DNA of 44,926 bases from Nocardia altamirensis NBRC 108246 (GTDB lineage: Bacteria; Actinomycetota; Actinomycetes; Mycobacteriales; Mycobacteriaceae): NCBI RefSeq assembly GCF_001612685.1, contig NZ_BDAY01000096.1, positions 1 to 44,926 of the forward strand. The letters run 5' to 3'. Below, piece after piece: positions 1 to 8,752 of the stretch. Each line of letters starts with the position of its first letter. Positions within the stretch are counted from its first letter, which is position 1. A program made the position numbers and the translations under genes. The notes beneath the pieces are model-generated. The model did no database searches. It worked only from the letters and a program-made list of their open reading frames with translations, and was not told the origin of the DNA.

Positions 1-9
1 CACGTTCTT

Positions 10-846
10 ATGGCAAGCTCTGTTGCCAACGTCTACGCGGCGATGCCGCGCGCCACCGGGTCGTTGCTGCGCGCCCCGCTCGGCACACCCGGCCCGAGCA
101 GCGCCACCAGCGATCTGAACTCCGCGTTCATCGACCACGGCTACATCGGCGAAGACGGATACACCCTCGCCGAATCCCGTGACGTCGACAAGAAGAAAGC
201 CTTCGGCGGCTCGACGGTCAAGATCTTGCAAACCGACTACACCCTCACCGCGCAGTTCACGTTCCTCGAGTCGATCAACGCGCACGTCCTGCGGGCGGTG
301 TACGGCGACGACAACGTCACCGTGAAAGGCAACTCGATCGCGGTGCGGCACAACAAAAGACAGCTACCACACTCGAACTGGGTCATCGACACCCTCGACT
401 CCGATGTTGCGCTGCGCCGCATCTGGATCCCCGACGGACAGATCAGCACCGTCGACGACGTGCAGATCGTGCACACCGAGACCATCGCCTACACCGTCAC
501 CGTCGAATGCTTCGAAGACGCCGACGGAACACCGCTCTATGAATGGGTGCACAAGGGCCGCCCACCGACTCAGTGGACTGTCGCGATCTCCGGCGCTCCG
601 ACCGCCGGAACCTTCCTGCTATCCGTCGACGGGAAGCCCACCACCGCAATTGCTTTCGACGCCACCAACGCTGCGGTGCGGACCGCGCTGGCAGCGCTGG
701 CCGACGTCGGTGCCGACGGCGTCACCGTGACCGGCGCGGCCGGTGGCCCATTCCAGATCACCCTCTCCGGTGGCGGCACCGTGACCGGCAACGGCTCGGG
801 CCTGACCGGCGGCACCGCGCCCAAGCTCACCGTCACCCCGGCCTGA
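10..846 (+). CDS. Phage major tail (tail tube) protein
   Basis: A 278-residue protein directly upstream of the tail assembly chaperone frames, the usual place of the major tail protein that polymerises into the tail tube. Residues 1-180 would be the tube domain. The last 95 residues, rich in Thr, Val, Gly and Ala, resemble the extra C-terminal domain that many actinophage tail tube proteins carry on the outside of the tube. The start at base 10 lies so close to the window edge that its ribosome binding site cannot be judged, and a start further left is possible. The assignment rests mainly on gene order and size. Confidence 0.72.
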   Translation: MASSVANVYAAMPRATGSLLRAPLGTPGPSSATSDLNSAFIDHGYIGEDGYTLAESRDVDKKKAFGGSTVKILQTDYTLTAQFTFLESINAHVLRAVYGDDNVTVKGNSIAVRHNKRQLPHSNWVIDTLDSDVALRRIWIPDGQISTVDDVQIVHTETIAYTVTVECFEDADGTPLYEWVHKGRPPTQWTVAISGAPTAGTFLLSVDGKPTTAIAFDATNAAVRTALAALADVGADGVTVTGAAGGPFQITLSGGGTVTGNGSGLTGGTAPKLTVTPA

Positions 847-863
847 CCCCGGCATCCCTTGAT

Positions 864-920
864 CCCGCCCGACGGGGTTCTTTCACACCCCTTGGACCGG
901 GCCTGCCCTCGTCGGGCGGG
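864..920 (+). promoter_or_regulatory. Stem-loop between major tail gene and chaperone genes
   Basis: An 11-bp perfect inverted repeat, CCCGCCCGACG (864-874) against CGTCGGGCGGG (910-920), lies in the 126-base spacer after the major tail gene. There is no T-run. It could be a partial terminator or an RNA end-stabiliser that keeps the abundant tail tube mRNA above the level of downstream genes. Confidence 0.45.
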
Positions 921-972
921 CATCGAAAGGCCCGATCCACCAATCCAATTCCCACAGAAGGGTCCGGTCCAG

Positions 973-1230
973 ATGATGGAGAAGTTCAGCTATACGACCG
1001 CGGGCGGTAAGGCGATCAGCCTGCCGAAGATGGAGAACATTCCCTTCGGGCTGATCCGCAAGCTGCGCCGCGAGTCCGACACCGAGCAGTTCTTCGCGCT
1101 CATCGAAGGTGTCGCCGCCGCAAAGGATCTCGCGTTGATCGACGCGATGACCCAAGCCGAGGTGCGCGAGCTGATGGCGGCGTGGCAGAAGGATTCCGGT
1201 ATCGAGCTGGGGGAATCCTCGGGCTCCTGA
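973..1230 (+). CDS. Tail assembly chaperone (gpG-like)
   Basis: An 85-residue small protein lying between major tail and tape measure genes, the position of lambda gpG-type chaperones, which hold the tape measure protein during tail assembly. The start MMEKFSY follows an AGAAGGG ribosome binding site at about 958. Near its 3' end is a candidate slippery heptamer (1209-1215), and the -1 frame then stays open to 1634. The same G and G-T arrangement is known from most siphoviruses of actinobacteria. Sequence identity is not diagnostic; the call depends on position and the frameshift layout. Confidence 0.75.
   Translation: MMEKFSYTTAGGKAISLPKMENIPFGLIRKLRRESDTEQFFALIEGVAAAKDLALIDAMTQAEVRELMAAWQKDSGIELGESSGS
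1209..1215 (+). other. Candidate -1 programmed frameshift site (G GGG GAA)
   Basis: In the chaperone frame the codons read CTG GGG GAA TCC, giving the heptamer G-GGG-GAA five codons before the stop at 1228-1230. A -1 slip continues as GGG GGA ATC and joins the overlapping frame that ends at 1634. The glycine tRNA re-pairs perfectly; the glutamate tRNA would mismatch at its middle base, so it is not an ideal heptamer. Confidence 0.5.
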
Positions 1231-1634
1231 GCGTGGTCGATCAGCATCGCGACGCCGTGGAAGCAGACCTCATCCGCGCCGGTGTCCGGTTACGCGACGT
1301 CGGCTCGGAGTCCTTCAACTGGCACGACCTGCTCGTGTTGATCCGCCAATCCCCCCGCGAATCCGCGCTCATGTCCGCGATGCACCCCGAGGTGACGCGG
1401 TGGGGACAAGCGGAGTTCCTGCTCGCTGAGCTGATCGACCTCGCGAGCTTGCTGCTGTGGGCCAAGACCAAGGACGGGGCGCGCAACCGCAACCGGCCAC
1501 GCCCCTACCCCCGTCCCGGAGTCGAGGATTCCGGTGCCCGCCGTGTCAGCGGGCACGCGATCCCCATGACCGAGGTCCGAGACAGGTTGCGCGCCTTGCG
1601 TACCCGTGCCGAAGTGGAGGGGGATCTGCTGTGA
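1209..1634 (+). CDS. Tail assembly chaperone, -1 frame extension (gpT-like)
   Basis: The downstream open frame, -1 relative to the preceding chaperone, encodes about 140 residues (LLSVVDQHRDAVEADL and on) and ends in a 4-base overlap with the tape measure start. Its basic, proline-rich end and its position match the T portion of a G-T fusion chaperone. No convincing ribosome binding site precedes an internal start; the GTG at 1233 has no purine-rich stretch at the right distance. Expression by ribosomal frameshift from the 973 gene is therefore more likely than separate initiation. The fused product would be about 220 residues. Confidence 0.7.
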   Translation, partial: GGILGLLSVVDQHRDAVEADLIRAGVRLRDVGSESFNWHDLLVLIRQSPRESALMSAMHPEVTRWGQAEFLLAELIDLASLLLWAKTKDGARNRNRPRPYPRPGVEDSGARRVSGHAIPMTEVRDRLRALRTRAEVEGDLL

Positions 1635-4600
1635 CGACAGGTGGAGTGAACCTCGGCACCGGGTACGTGTCGCTGGTCCCGACCACCGACAAGTTCGCCC
1701 CGGCCGTCGAGGGCGCGTACACCCAAGTCCAAGGCGGCGCGGACAAAGCGGGCCGGTCGATGGGCTCGCGGTTCGCCTCCGGGTTCGGCGCAGTGTTCAA
1801 GGGCGCGCTCACCGCCGGAGGGATCGGCGCGGCGCTGTTCGGTGGCACCGCCCTGAAATCCGGGCTGGACCGGCTCACGACCATCCAGAACGCCACCACC
1901 TCGCTCACGACCATCATGGGCTCGGCCACCGAGGCCGGTCAGCTGATGGACCAGATCAAACAGACCGTCAACGGCACCCCGTTCAACCTCGACCAGTTCG
2001 CCGACGTCGGCAAAAACTTGGTCGCGATGAACGTCCCGGCCGAGAAGGTGCCGGGGTATCTGACCGCGATCGGTGAGGCCGCCGCCGCATCCGGCAAGGG
2101 CGCCGACGGGGTCGAGCAGGTGTCGGCCGCGTTCGGGAAGATGGCCGCCACCGGCAAGGTGTCCCTCGATCAAGTGTGGTCGGTCGCCGAAGCCGGAGTG
2201 CCCGCGCTGGCGATCCTGGCCAACGGGTTCGGGGTCAACACCGCCCAGATGCAGAAGATGATCTCCAAGGGCGCGGTGCCCGCGGGCAAGGCGATGGACA
2301 TCCTCGCCAAAGGCATCATGGAAGGCTCCGACGGGGCCGCCGGAGCGACCAAAGCCTATGCCGGCACCATGGCCGGGCTCCGGCAAACCCTCTCCGGAGC
2401 GACCGGCGGTTTCCAAGCCGCGATGGCGCGCTTGGGCGCCGGGTTCCTCGCCCCTTGGTTGCCGGTCGCCACCACCACTCTCACCGGGGTGGCCGGTGGT
2501 CTGGACAAGCTGACCCCGAAGATCCAGGCGTTCTCCCAGCGGCTTGCCGACTCTCAAGCTGTCGAGACCTTCACGCAGTGGATGACCAATCTCCCGGCGA
2601 CTATCGAGCGGGTCACCAATTCGATTGGCGCATTCGACTTCTCGAAGCTCACCGCCGGATTCAGCACGGTCACCGACTCTCTGAATCGGATCAATGAAGC
2701 CGGAGCCGGGAAGGACAGCGGGTTCCTGAACAGCCTCACTTCCGGGCTGGCCGGGCTCGGCGGCGCGCTGGGCAACCTCGGCGTCGACTCCATCACCGTT
2801 GTCTCCGCCGCCCTCGCAACGATGAGCGACATCCTCGGCATCCTCGCCGAGCACACCGGCCTGGTCACCCCGCTACTGATCGGACTGGCTGGCGCATATG
2901 CGATCTCCCAGGCCGCGCAGACCGGATACCAGATCGCCAGGATCGTGCAGACCCCAGCGATGTTCGCGCAGTTGGTGGTCCAGCGCCAGCTCACCGGCGC
3001 GATGACCGCACACACCGCCGCGTTGACCGCGAACACCGCCGCGACCGGCGCGAGCACCGGGGTGCAGAACGCCGACACCGCCGCCAAGGCGCGCGGACGT
3101 ATCGCGACGATAGCCCACGCCACGGCCACGAAAATTGCGGCGGGCGCGACGTTGCTGTGGAACGCCGCCATGGCGGCGAACCCGATCGTGCTGATCATCG
3201 CCGCGATCGCCGCGCTGGTCGCGGGACTGGTGTGGTTCTTCACCCAAACCGAAACCGGGAAACAGATCTGGCAAACCGTCTGGGGCGCAATCCAATCCGC
3301 CATCTCCGCCGCCTGGGACTACATCAAACCGGTCTGGGACAACTTCCTCGCCGCGCTGGGCTGGGTCGGAGACAAACTGCTGTGGCTCTGGACCTCGGTC
3401 GTCTCACCCGTCTTCGGATTCATCGGATCGCTGATCTCGCTGTGGTGGTCCGGGGTCCAGCTCTACTTCACCGCCTGGGGCATCGCCCTCAACGCAGTCG
3501 GCGCCGTCGTGTCGTGGCTGTGGTCGACGATCATCTCCCCGGTATTCGGGTTCATCGGAACGCTGATCTCGGCCTGGTGGGCAGGGGTGCAGATCTACTT
3601 CGCCGCCTGGAAGGCCGTCATCGGCGAAGTCGGTGACGTCGTGTCCTGGCTGTGGTCCTCGGTCATCTCACCGGTGTTCGGGTTCATCGGCGATCTGATC
3701 TCCTCGGTATGGACCGACATCATCCAACCCGCCTGGACCGCGTTCACCACCGCGATCAAGGTCCTGGGCACCGCGTTCTCGGCGATGTGGACCGCAGTCA
3801 TCAAACCAGCGTGGGAGGGTTTCCAGTCCGGATTCCAATCCGGCTGGGAACTGATTAAATCCGCGATCGACACCGGCAAGAAGTGGTTCGAAGGTCTGCG
3901 TGACACCGTCGAACGCGTCGTCGGCAAGATCGTCGAGTACTGGGACCGGGTCAAGGGCATCGTCGGCAAGGTCAGCGACGTCGCGGGCCGGATCGGTTCA
4001 GCCGTCACCAGCGTGATCCCTGGACTCGCGGCGGGCGGCTCGGTCGCCGGACCCGGCGGCCCGACCTCCGACAGCGTCGTGGCCCGGCTGTCCGCGGGCG
4101 AGCACGTCGTCACCGCCCGCGAGGTGTCCGCTGTCGGGGGACAAGGCGCGATGTACCGGCTGCGCGGCGCGATGCGTTCGGGCGCACTACGTTTCGCTGC
4201 CGGTGGTGCGGTCCCACGCGGCATCAAGGATGCACTCGCCGCCGCGCGGGCGGTGACCGGCAACCCCTACAAGTGGACCGGTGTCGGCCCCGACCAATTC
4301 GATTGCTCAGGCTTCATCAGCTTCCTTCAAAGGGTCGCCATGGGGATGGCCAACCCAGCGGTGCGGCTCTACACCACCCTGGACCTGCTCGCCGGTCGCC
4401 TCGCCGGGCTCGAGGTCGGCCTCGGCCCTGCCGGCACTCTGTTCCAGGTCGGCGCGAACCCCGATCACATGGCCGCGACCATCAACGGCCAACCCGCCGA
4501 AGCCGGTGGCTCCCACGGCACTTCACGGCTCGGTTCACCGGCGGTCGGTGCGACCGACTCCCAGTTCACCCACGCCTTCCACCTGCCCAACGAACTGATC

Positions 4601-5611
4601 GCGGGGTGGGCCGAAGGGGCCAGCGACACCAGCGGAACCACCTCCTCCAGCAAGGGCAAGGGGAAGAAGGAGTGGACCGACGCCGATCAGACGAACCTCG
4701 AATCGGCGCAGGTCTCCGTCGAGCAGGCCAAACAACGCCGCGACAAGGTCTACGGCGATGAAAACAAGTCCGACGCCGACCGACGCCAGGCCGACCTCGC
4801 CGTGGAGAAAGCCGAACAGAGGGTTGTTGGGCTGCAACAGAAGAAGGACGCCGTCGCCTCCGGGGAAGCGGATGGTCCCGCACCTCAAGCGCCTGCGCTG
4901 GAACGGAAGTTCAGCGAAGACGAGCTCTCTCGCATCGACGCCCAGTCCTCGCTCGACTCCGCCAATACCCGCCGCAACGAGGTCTACGCCGACCCCGAGG
5001 CCACCGCGAACGATCGACTCAAGGCCGACGCCGAGCTGTCGCGGGCACAGACCAAGCTCGACGAACTACGCAACTCCGGCAACAAGATCCAGGGCCGTGT
5101 CCGCGACTTCGTCACCAACGCCGCCGGGATCGCCTTCGACGCCGTGCTCGAACAGCTACCGTTCGGGCTCGGCCAATCCCGCTGGTGGAGCATCGATTAC
5201 AGCCCGCTGATCCAGGCCGGGCAGACGCTGGCGCAGCGCCAGGCCCAAGCGATCGGCCCGCTGCCCTCGTTCTCGCCGGACCAGGTCGCCGCCCAGCTCG
5301 GCTATACCCCCGTTGCGGGGCAACCGACACCGGAGTGGTGGGAAAAGCTGCGGCCGAAGGTCTTCGACAGCGGCGGCTGGTTGATGCCCGGCGAGGCCGC
5401 TGTCAACCTCTCACGCCGCCCGGAGCCGGTCCTGTCGAGCCCGGGACAGATGCAGGCGTTCATGGGCGGGTTCACCGCCGAACCCGCATTGGACGCCAGC
5501 GTCCGCATCGAGAACCTCACTACCGGCATGTCTTCTGCGGAGTTCCGCCGCGAATGGTCGCTGATGCAGCTCGACCAGCGCCAACGCGCCAAGACCTGGA
5601 CGGGACGATGA
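1631..5611 (+). CDS. Tape measure protein with embedded NlpC/P60 peptidase
   Basis: A 1326-residue protein, by far the longest in the phage block. It sets tail length and probably helps pass DNA through the cell wall. The GTG start at 1631 overlaps the previous stop and follows GGAGGGGGA. Residues 70-280 match the conserved tape measure N-terminal region. A hydrophobic segment lies near residues 516-537. At about 570-700 come three tryptophan-rich repeats, each with a VSWLWSS...SPVFGFIG core. Residues 866-990 form an NlpC/P60-type peptidase with Cys892 in a DCSG motif and His946. Two related charged repeats that look like coiled coil follow at about 1020-1150. The peptidase suggests local peptidoglycan cutting during injection. 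Confidence 0.92.
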   Translation: MTTGGVNLGTGYVSLVPTTDKFAPAVEGAYTQVQGGADKAGRSMGSRFASGFGAVFKGALTAGGIGAALFGGTALKSGLDRLTTIQNATTSLTTIMGSATEAGQLMDQIKQTVNGTPFNLDQFADVGKNLVAMNVPAEKVPGYLTAIGEAAAASGKGADGVEQVSAAFGKMAATGKVSLDQVWSVAEAGVPALAILANGFGVNTAQMQKMISKGAVPAGKAMDILAKGIMEGSDGAAGATKAYAGTMAGLRQTLSGATGGFQAAMARLGAGFLAPWLPVATTTLTGVAGGLDKLTPKIQAFSQRLADSQAVETFTQWMTNLPATIERVTNSIGAFDFSKLTAGFSTVTDSLNRINEAGAGKDSGFLNSLTSGLAGLGGALGNLGVDSITVVSAALATMSDILGILAEHTGLVTPLLIGLAGAYAISQAAQTGYQIARIVQTPAMFAQLVVQRQLTGAMTAHTAALTANTAATGASTGVQNADTAAKARGRIATIAHATATKIAAGATLLWNAAMAANPIVLIIAAIAALVAGLVWFFTQTETGKQIWQTVWGAIQSAISAAWDYIKPVWDNFLAALGWVGDKLLWLWTSVVSPVFGFIGSLISLWWSGVQLYFTAWGIALNAVGAVVSWLWSTIISPVFGFIGTLISAWWAGVQIYFAAWKAVIGEVGDVVSWLWSSVISPVFGFIGDLISSVWTDIIQPAWTAFTTAIKVLGTAFSAMWTAVIKPAWEGFQSGFQSGWELIKSAIDTGKKWFEGLRDTVERVVGKIVEYWDRVKGIVGKVSDVAGRIGSAVTSVIPGLAAGGSVAGPGGPTSDSVVARLSAGEHVVTAREVSAVGGQGAMYRLRGAMRSGALRFAAGGAVPRGIKDALAAARAVTGNPYKWTGVGPDQFDCSGFISFLQRVAMGMANPAVRLYTTLDLLAGRLAGLEVGLGPAGTLFQVGANPDHMAATINGQPAEAGGSHGTSRLGSPAVGATDSQFTHAFHLPNELIAGWAEGASDTSGTTSSSKGKGKKEWTDADQTNLESAQVSVEQAKQRRDKVYGDENKSDADRRQADLAVEKAEQRVVGLQQKKDAVASGEADGPAPQAPALERKFSEDELSRIDAQSSLDSANTRRNEVYADPEATANDRLKADAELSRAQTKLDELRNSGNKIQGRVRDFVTNAAGIAFDAVLEQLPFGLGQSRWWSIDYSPLIQAGQTLAQRQAQAIGPLPSFSPDQVAAQLGYTPVAGQPTPEWWEKLRPKVFDSGGWLMPGEAAVNLSRRPEPVLSSPGQMQAFMGGFTAEPALDASVRIENLTTGMSSAEFRREWSLMQLDQRQRAKTWTGR

Positions 5612-6546
5612 TCAGCCCACCCGAGGGCACTCGCATCGTCATCGACTCCCCGGCCGGGGAGTCGTTCACCGTCGCCGGACCCGGACGCGGCGACAAGGGC
5701 GTGGTCCTCGCCGACGAGGACTCGGGCACCGAGTTCGACGCGATGTACGAAACGGTGACCGAGACCATCTACAACGCCACCGCTTTCCAGGTCGGTGCGG
5801 ACTTCGGCGGCACACGGGAGGAGAAGTTCGACTTCTCCCTCGCCTTCCACATCATCGGAACCACCGGGCTGCCGTGGCGGGTCGCCGATTCCCGATTCCG
5901 TAACGCCTTCTCCTACAAACGCGAATCCCTCGTCCGCGTCCGCATCGGCGACACCCACCGCCGCCTGCCGGTCCGGCTCGGCGCGAAACCACGGGTGAAG
6001 ATCGTCGGCGACCCCCACATCGACGACTACGGCCTGGTGGTGTTGCCGCTGGTCGGGGCGTATCCGCGCTGGCTCGAAGACGACGTCACCTCCAGCTTCG
6101 TCACTACCACCGATACCACCGGCGGCGGAGTCGAGACCGGGTTCGTCACTGTGTCCAATCCGCTGCCGGTCGACTATGAGATCTGGCTGCGCTGGGTATT
6201 CCAAGGCGCCGCCGGAATCGTGTGGACGATCCCCGACTTCTCTTGGGGCTCCGATGAATTCGATCGAGCAGACATTGACAGAGAGCGCAAGATCGTCATG
6301 CCGCCGCTGCTCGACGGCGAGCACATCGTCGTCGACACCGACCGCATGGCCCGTAACGGACAGGTCAACTCGAGCCTGGATACCGAGGTGTATGCGCGGA
6401 TGGGTGGCAAACGGTTCCTGTACCCGCTGCCCGGCCGCACCCCGCTCACCCGGATCCCGGTGTCGGTGACCGGCGCGCCGATCGGTGCCGGGATCCAAGT
6501 GCGCTGCCCGCGGCCGTGGCCACGCCCCTGGGGTGGACTCGAGTGA
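5608..6546 (+). CDS. Phage distal tail / minor tail protein
   Basis: A 312-residue protein whose ATG overlaps the tape measure stop (ATGA). In actinophages the gene after the tape measure encodes the distal tail protein that begins the baseplate, and this one has the expected size. The sequence is rich in beta-strand-forming residues; residues 60-110 (FQVGADFGGTREEKFDFSLA) resemble the start of the phage tail family typical of this position. It ends in a 4-base overlap with the next minor tail gene. Function is inferred from order and general character, with no catalytic motif seen. Confidence 0.75.
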   Translation: MISPPEGTRIVIDSPAGESFTVAGPGRGDKGVVLADEDSGTEFDAMYETVTETIYNATAFQVGADFGGTREEKFDFSLAFHIIGTTGLPWRVADSRFRNAFSYKRESLVRVRIGDTHRRLPVRLGAKPRVKIVGDPHIDDYGLVVLPLVGAYPRWLEDDVTSSFVTTTDTTGGGVETGFVTVSNPLPVDYEIWLRWVFQGAAGIVWTIPDFSWGSDEFDRADIDRERKIVMPPLLDGEHIVVDTDRMARNGQVNSSLDTEVYARMGGKRFLYPLPGRTPLTRIPVSVTGAPIGAGIQVRCPRPWPRPWGGLE

Positions 6547-8195
6547 ACGCCACGGTCGAAACCATCGATTTCGACCAGGTTTTCGCCGACATCACCGCAC
6601 GCCTGAAAACCGACACCGAGCGCCGGATCCGGCCCCCACTCGTCCGGATCTGGGACGGCAACTGGGCGCTACGCGGAGAAGTCCACAACGAGATCAGCGC
6701 GAAATTCTCCGCCATCGAGAACGACACCGGCATCGGGACGATCGAACTACCCGCGCACTACTACCTCGCGCGGTGGATGACCAACCACGACGCCCGCTCG
6801 ACGGACAACATCTTCATCACCGTCGACAAGGACGGCGCCCGCTGGTCGGGGATGCTCGATGACCTCGAGCAAATCAAAGACGAGAACGGGCAGCGCATCG
6901 TCCGCGCCACGTTCAAACACGACATCGAGCACCTGCGCCACATCATCGCCTACAGCAACCCGTTTCTGTTGCCCGAGGTGCAGTTCCCCAAGGTTTTCGT
7001 GTGCTTCGGTCCCGCCCGCTGGAGTCTGCTGCTGACCTTGTTCCTGAACCTGCTGCGGCTCGAAAGCCACCTGTGGACCCTGCCCGATGACCCGCTGGAT
7101 CCGCGCAGCTGGCTCAATCTCGACACCACGACCTGGTCGCAGGTGGTCAAACCACTCGCCATCCTCGACGACCGCTCCCCGTTCGCGATCGTGCACTCGA
7201 GATTCAAGACGATGTATGAGGTCTCCAAGTCCATCGTCGCCGACGCCCAGCTGACCTGGGAGCCGCGTCGCTGGCTCGACGGCGACCCCGAACCCTGGCC
7301 CGGAGGCCGGGTCCGCCACGGCGCACTGGTGTGGGACCTGGTCGATTCCTCCGGGTGGAGTACTGAAACCTCTTTCGCGGGAAACCTTTTCGACGGGCTC
7401 GTGCGTGCGGTCACCCGCATCGCCGCCGACGGCTTCAACCAGACCGTCGAAGAGATCCGCGATCCCACCTTCCCCGAGGAGTACTCCCGCCCCGGCTGGA
7501 AAGGCACCGTTCCGCGCGCGCCGGGCATCATTCTGCGCGACGGCGACCGAACCGGGGTGGTGTCCACCAGCTTTCACTGGCGACCCGCGACCGACGTCGG
7601 GTTCGTCACCGGAGGCCACAGCGCCCCTGGCGTGAACGAGATGCTGGCGGCGGCGGTGAACCTCATCGGCGATCTTACCTCGCTTGCATTGCTACTCCCG
7701 CCCCTCGGGGGCACGGCTTCAGAATTGCTGAAACCCCTGTTCATGGACGTTTTCGGGGCGTTCATGAAGCACCGCGACGGCGCACGGGCACGCAAACTCG
7801 GGTGGTCGCACTACTTCGAAACCTGGTGTGACGGAGCCGATCGCGCCTACAGCCTCAACGCCCTCATCGCCCTGCGAACCGGGCGGTGGCGCACGCGTGA
7901 GCAGACCACCCACACCCTCAAGGTCGCCGATGGCTACGAGAACTTACGCATCGGCCAGCGCGGATACGGCAACGCCTGGCTGGGCACCCGCATCGGCACC
8001 ACCGTGCGCGACTGGGGGCAAGCGGGGCGGGTGTATGTCGACCGGATCACCGAAATCGTCCTGGCCTGGGACCGCGACACAACCCCGACCTGGGACATCA
8101 CCGTCGGTCACCGCGAACCCGAAGACCCACTGATGAAGGGACTGGAAATGCTCGACGAACTCGCCGGCCTCGCCCGAGACCTCGGTGTGCTGTGA
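6543..8195 (+). CDS. Phage minor tail protein (Gp37-like)
   Basis: A 550-residue protein that starts at a GTG overlapping the previous stop (GTGA). It resembles the minor tail proteins of mycobacteriophages and Rhodococcus phages annotated as ReqiPepy6 Gp37-like: an N-terminal beta-rich part (RIWDGNWALRGEV, GTIELPAHYYLARW), then a long middle region with a hydrophobic segment (residues about 375-410) and a C-terminal beta domain. It probably forms the baseplate hub. The next gene begins inside its last codons, so the baseplate genes are translationally coupled. Confidence 0.8.
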   Translation: MNATVETIDFDQVFADITARLKTDTERRIRPPLVRIWDGNWALRGEVHNEISAKFSAIENDTGIGTIELPAHYYLARWMTNHDARSTDNIFITVDKDGARWSGMLDDLEQIKDENGQRIVRATFKHDIEHLRHIIAYSNPFLLPEVQFPKVFVCFGPARWSLLLTLFLNLLRLESHLWTLPDDPLDPRSWLNLDTTTWSQVVKPLAILDDRSPFAIVHSRFKTMYEVSKSIVADAQLTWEPRRWLDGDPEPWPGGRVRHGALVWDLVDSSGWSTETSFAGNLFDGLVRAVTRIAADGFNQTVEEIRDPTFPEEYSRPGWKGTVPRAPGIILRDGDRTGVVSTSFHWRPATDVGFVTGGHSAPGVNEMLAAAVNLIGDLTSLALLLPPLGGTASELLKPLFMDVFGAFMKHRDGARARKLGWSHYFETWCDGADRAYSLNALIALRTGRWRTREQTTHTLKVADGYENLRIGQRGYGNAWLGTRIGTTVRDWGQAGRVYVDRITEIVLAWDRDTTPTWDITVGHREPEDPLMKGLEMLDELAGLARDLGVL

Positions 8196-8752
8196 GCACG
8201 CTGTGGCGCATCGAAGACATCGACCCGGACAACCCCGAAGAACGGTTTCTGCCTGCGCTGCAATGCATCCCGATCCTTGGGCGCACCCCGATGGTATTCG
8301 TCGAACCACTCGCGCGCGCTATCTCCAAACACCTCACCGAGGCCGGATGCCCACCCATGGATCCCGCCCTGGCGACCAAGAAGTTTCAGCGGCCCTATCG
8401 CGGTGAACAGCACCAGCTCAACGGCATGGGCCAGTGGGTCGACCTCGATGTGCCCGATCCCGAGCCGTTCGTAGTCCAGGACCCGGCTTCGATGACAGTG
8501 CGCGAGCGCGAAGCCCAGGTCGAGCGGCTGCGCTACCTCGGTTACAAGATCGACGAACCCGAGCCCGCCACACCGACCGCGCACGTCATCGACACCCTCG
8601 ATACCCCACCACGTTTCGACCCGGCTGCCCACTCGGTCACCGAGGTCAACGCCTACCTCCGCGCACTCGACGACCAGATCGAGCACCGCCGCGTTCTGCA
8701 CGCCGAACGAAACGGCAAGGCACGCAACGGAATCCTCAAGAGGCACACATGA
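8192..8752 (+). CDS. DUF2744-like phage protein
   Basis: A 186-residue protein starting at GTG and overlapping the preceding stop by four bases. The segment around residues 20-50 (PALQCIPILGRTPMVFVEPL) resembles the DUF2744 family found between baseplate genes of actinobacterial siphoviruses. The second half is acidic with a charged helix (MTVREREAQVERLRYLGY). No function is known for the family; a structural or assembly role is likely from its place. It ends in ATGA overlap with the lysin gene. Confidence 0.65.
   Translation: MSTLWRIEDIDPDNPEERFLPALQCIPILGRTPMVFVEPLARAISKHLTEAGCPPMDPALATKKFQRPYRGEQHQLNGMGQWVDLDVPDPEPFVVQDPASMTVREREAQVERLRYLGYKIDEPEPATPTAHVIDTLDTPPRFDPAAHSVTEVNAYLRALDDQIEHRRVLHAERNGKARNGILKRHT

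Noticed and set aside
1505..2854. Long antisense open frame of 449 codons on the minus strand
   Set aside because: It lies entirely opposite the tape measure gene and is rich in Gly, Arg, Asp and His, the pattern of an antisense frame in GC-rich DNA; no ribosome binding site or known domain.
5302..6498. Antisense open frame of 398 codons
   Set aside because: Opposite the distal tail gene, same GC-driven composition, no motif.
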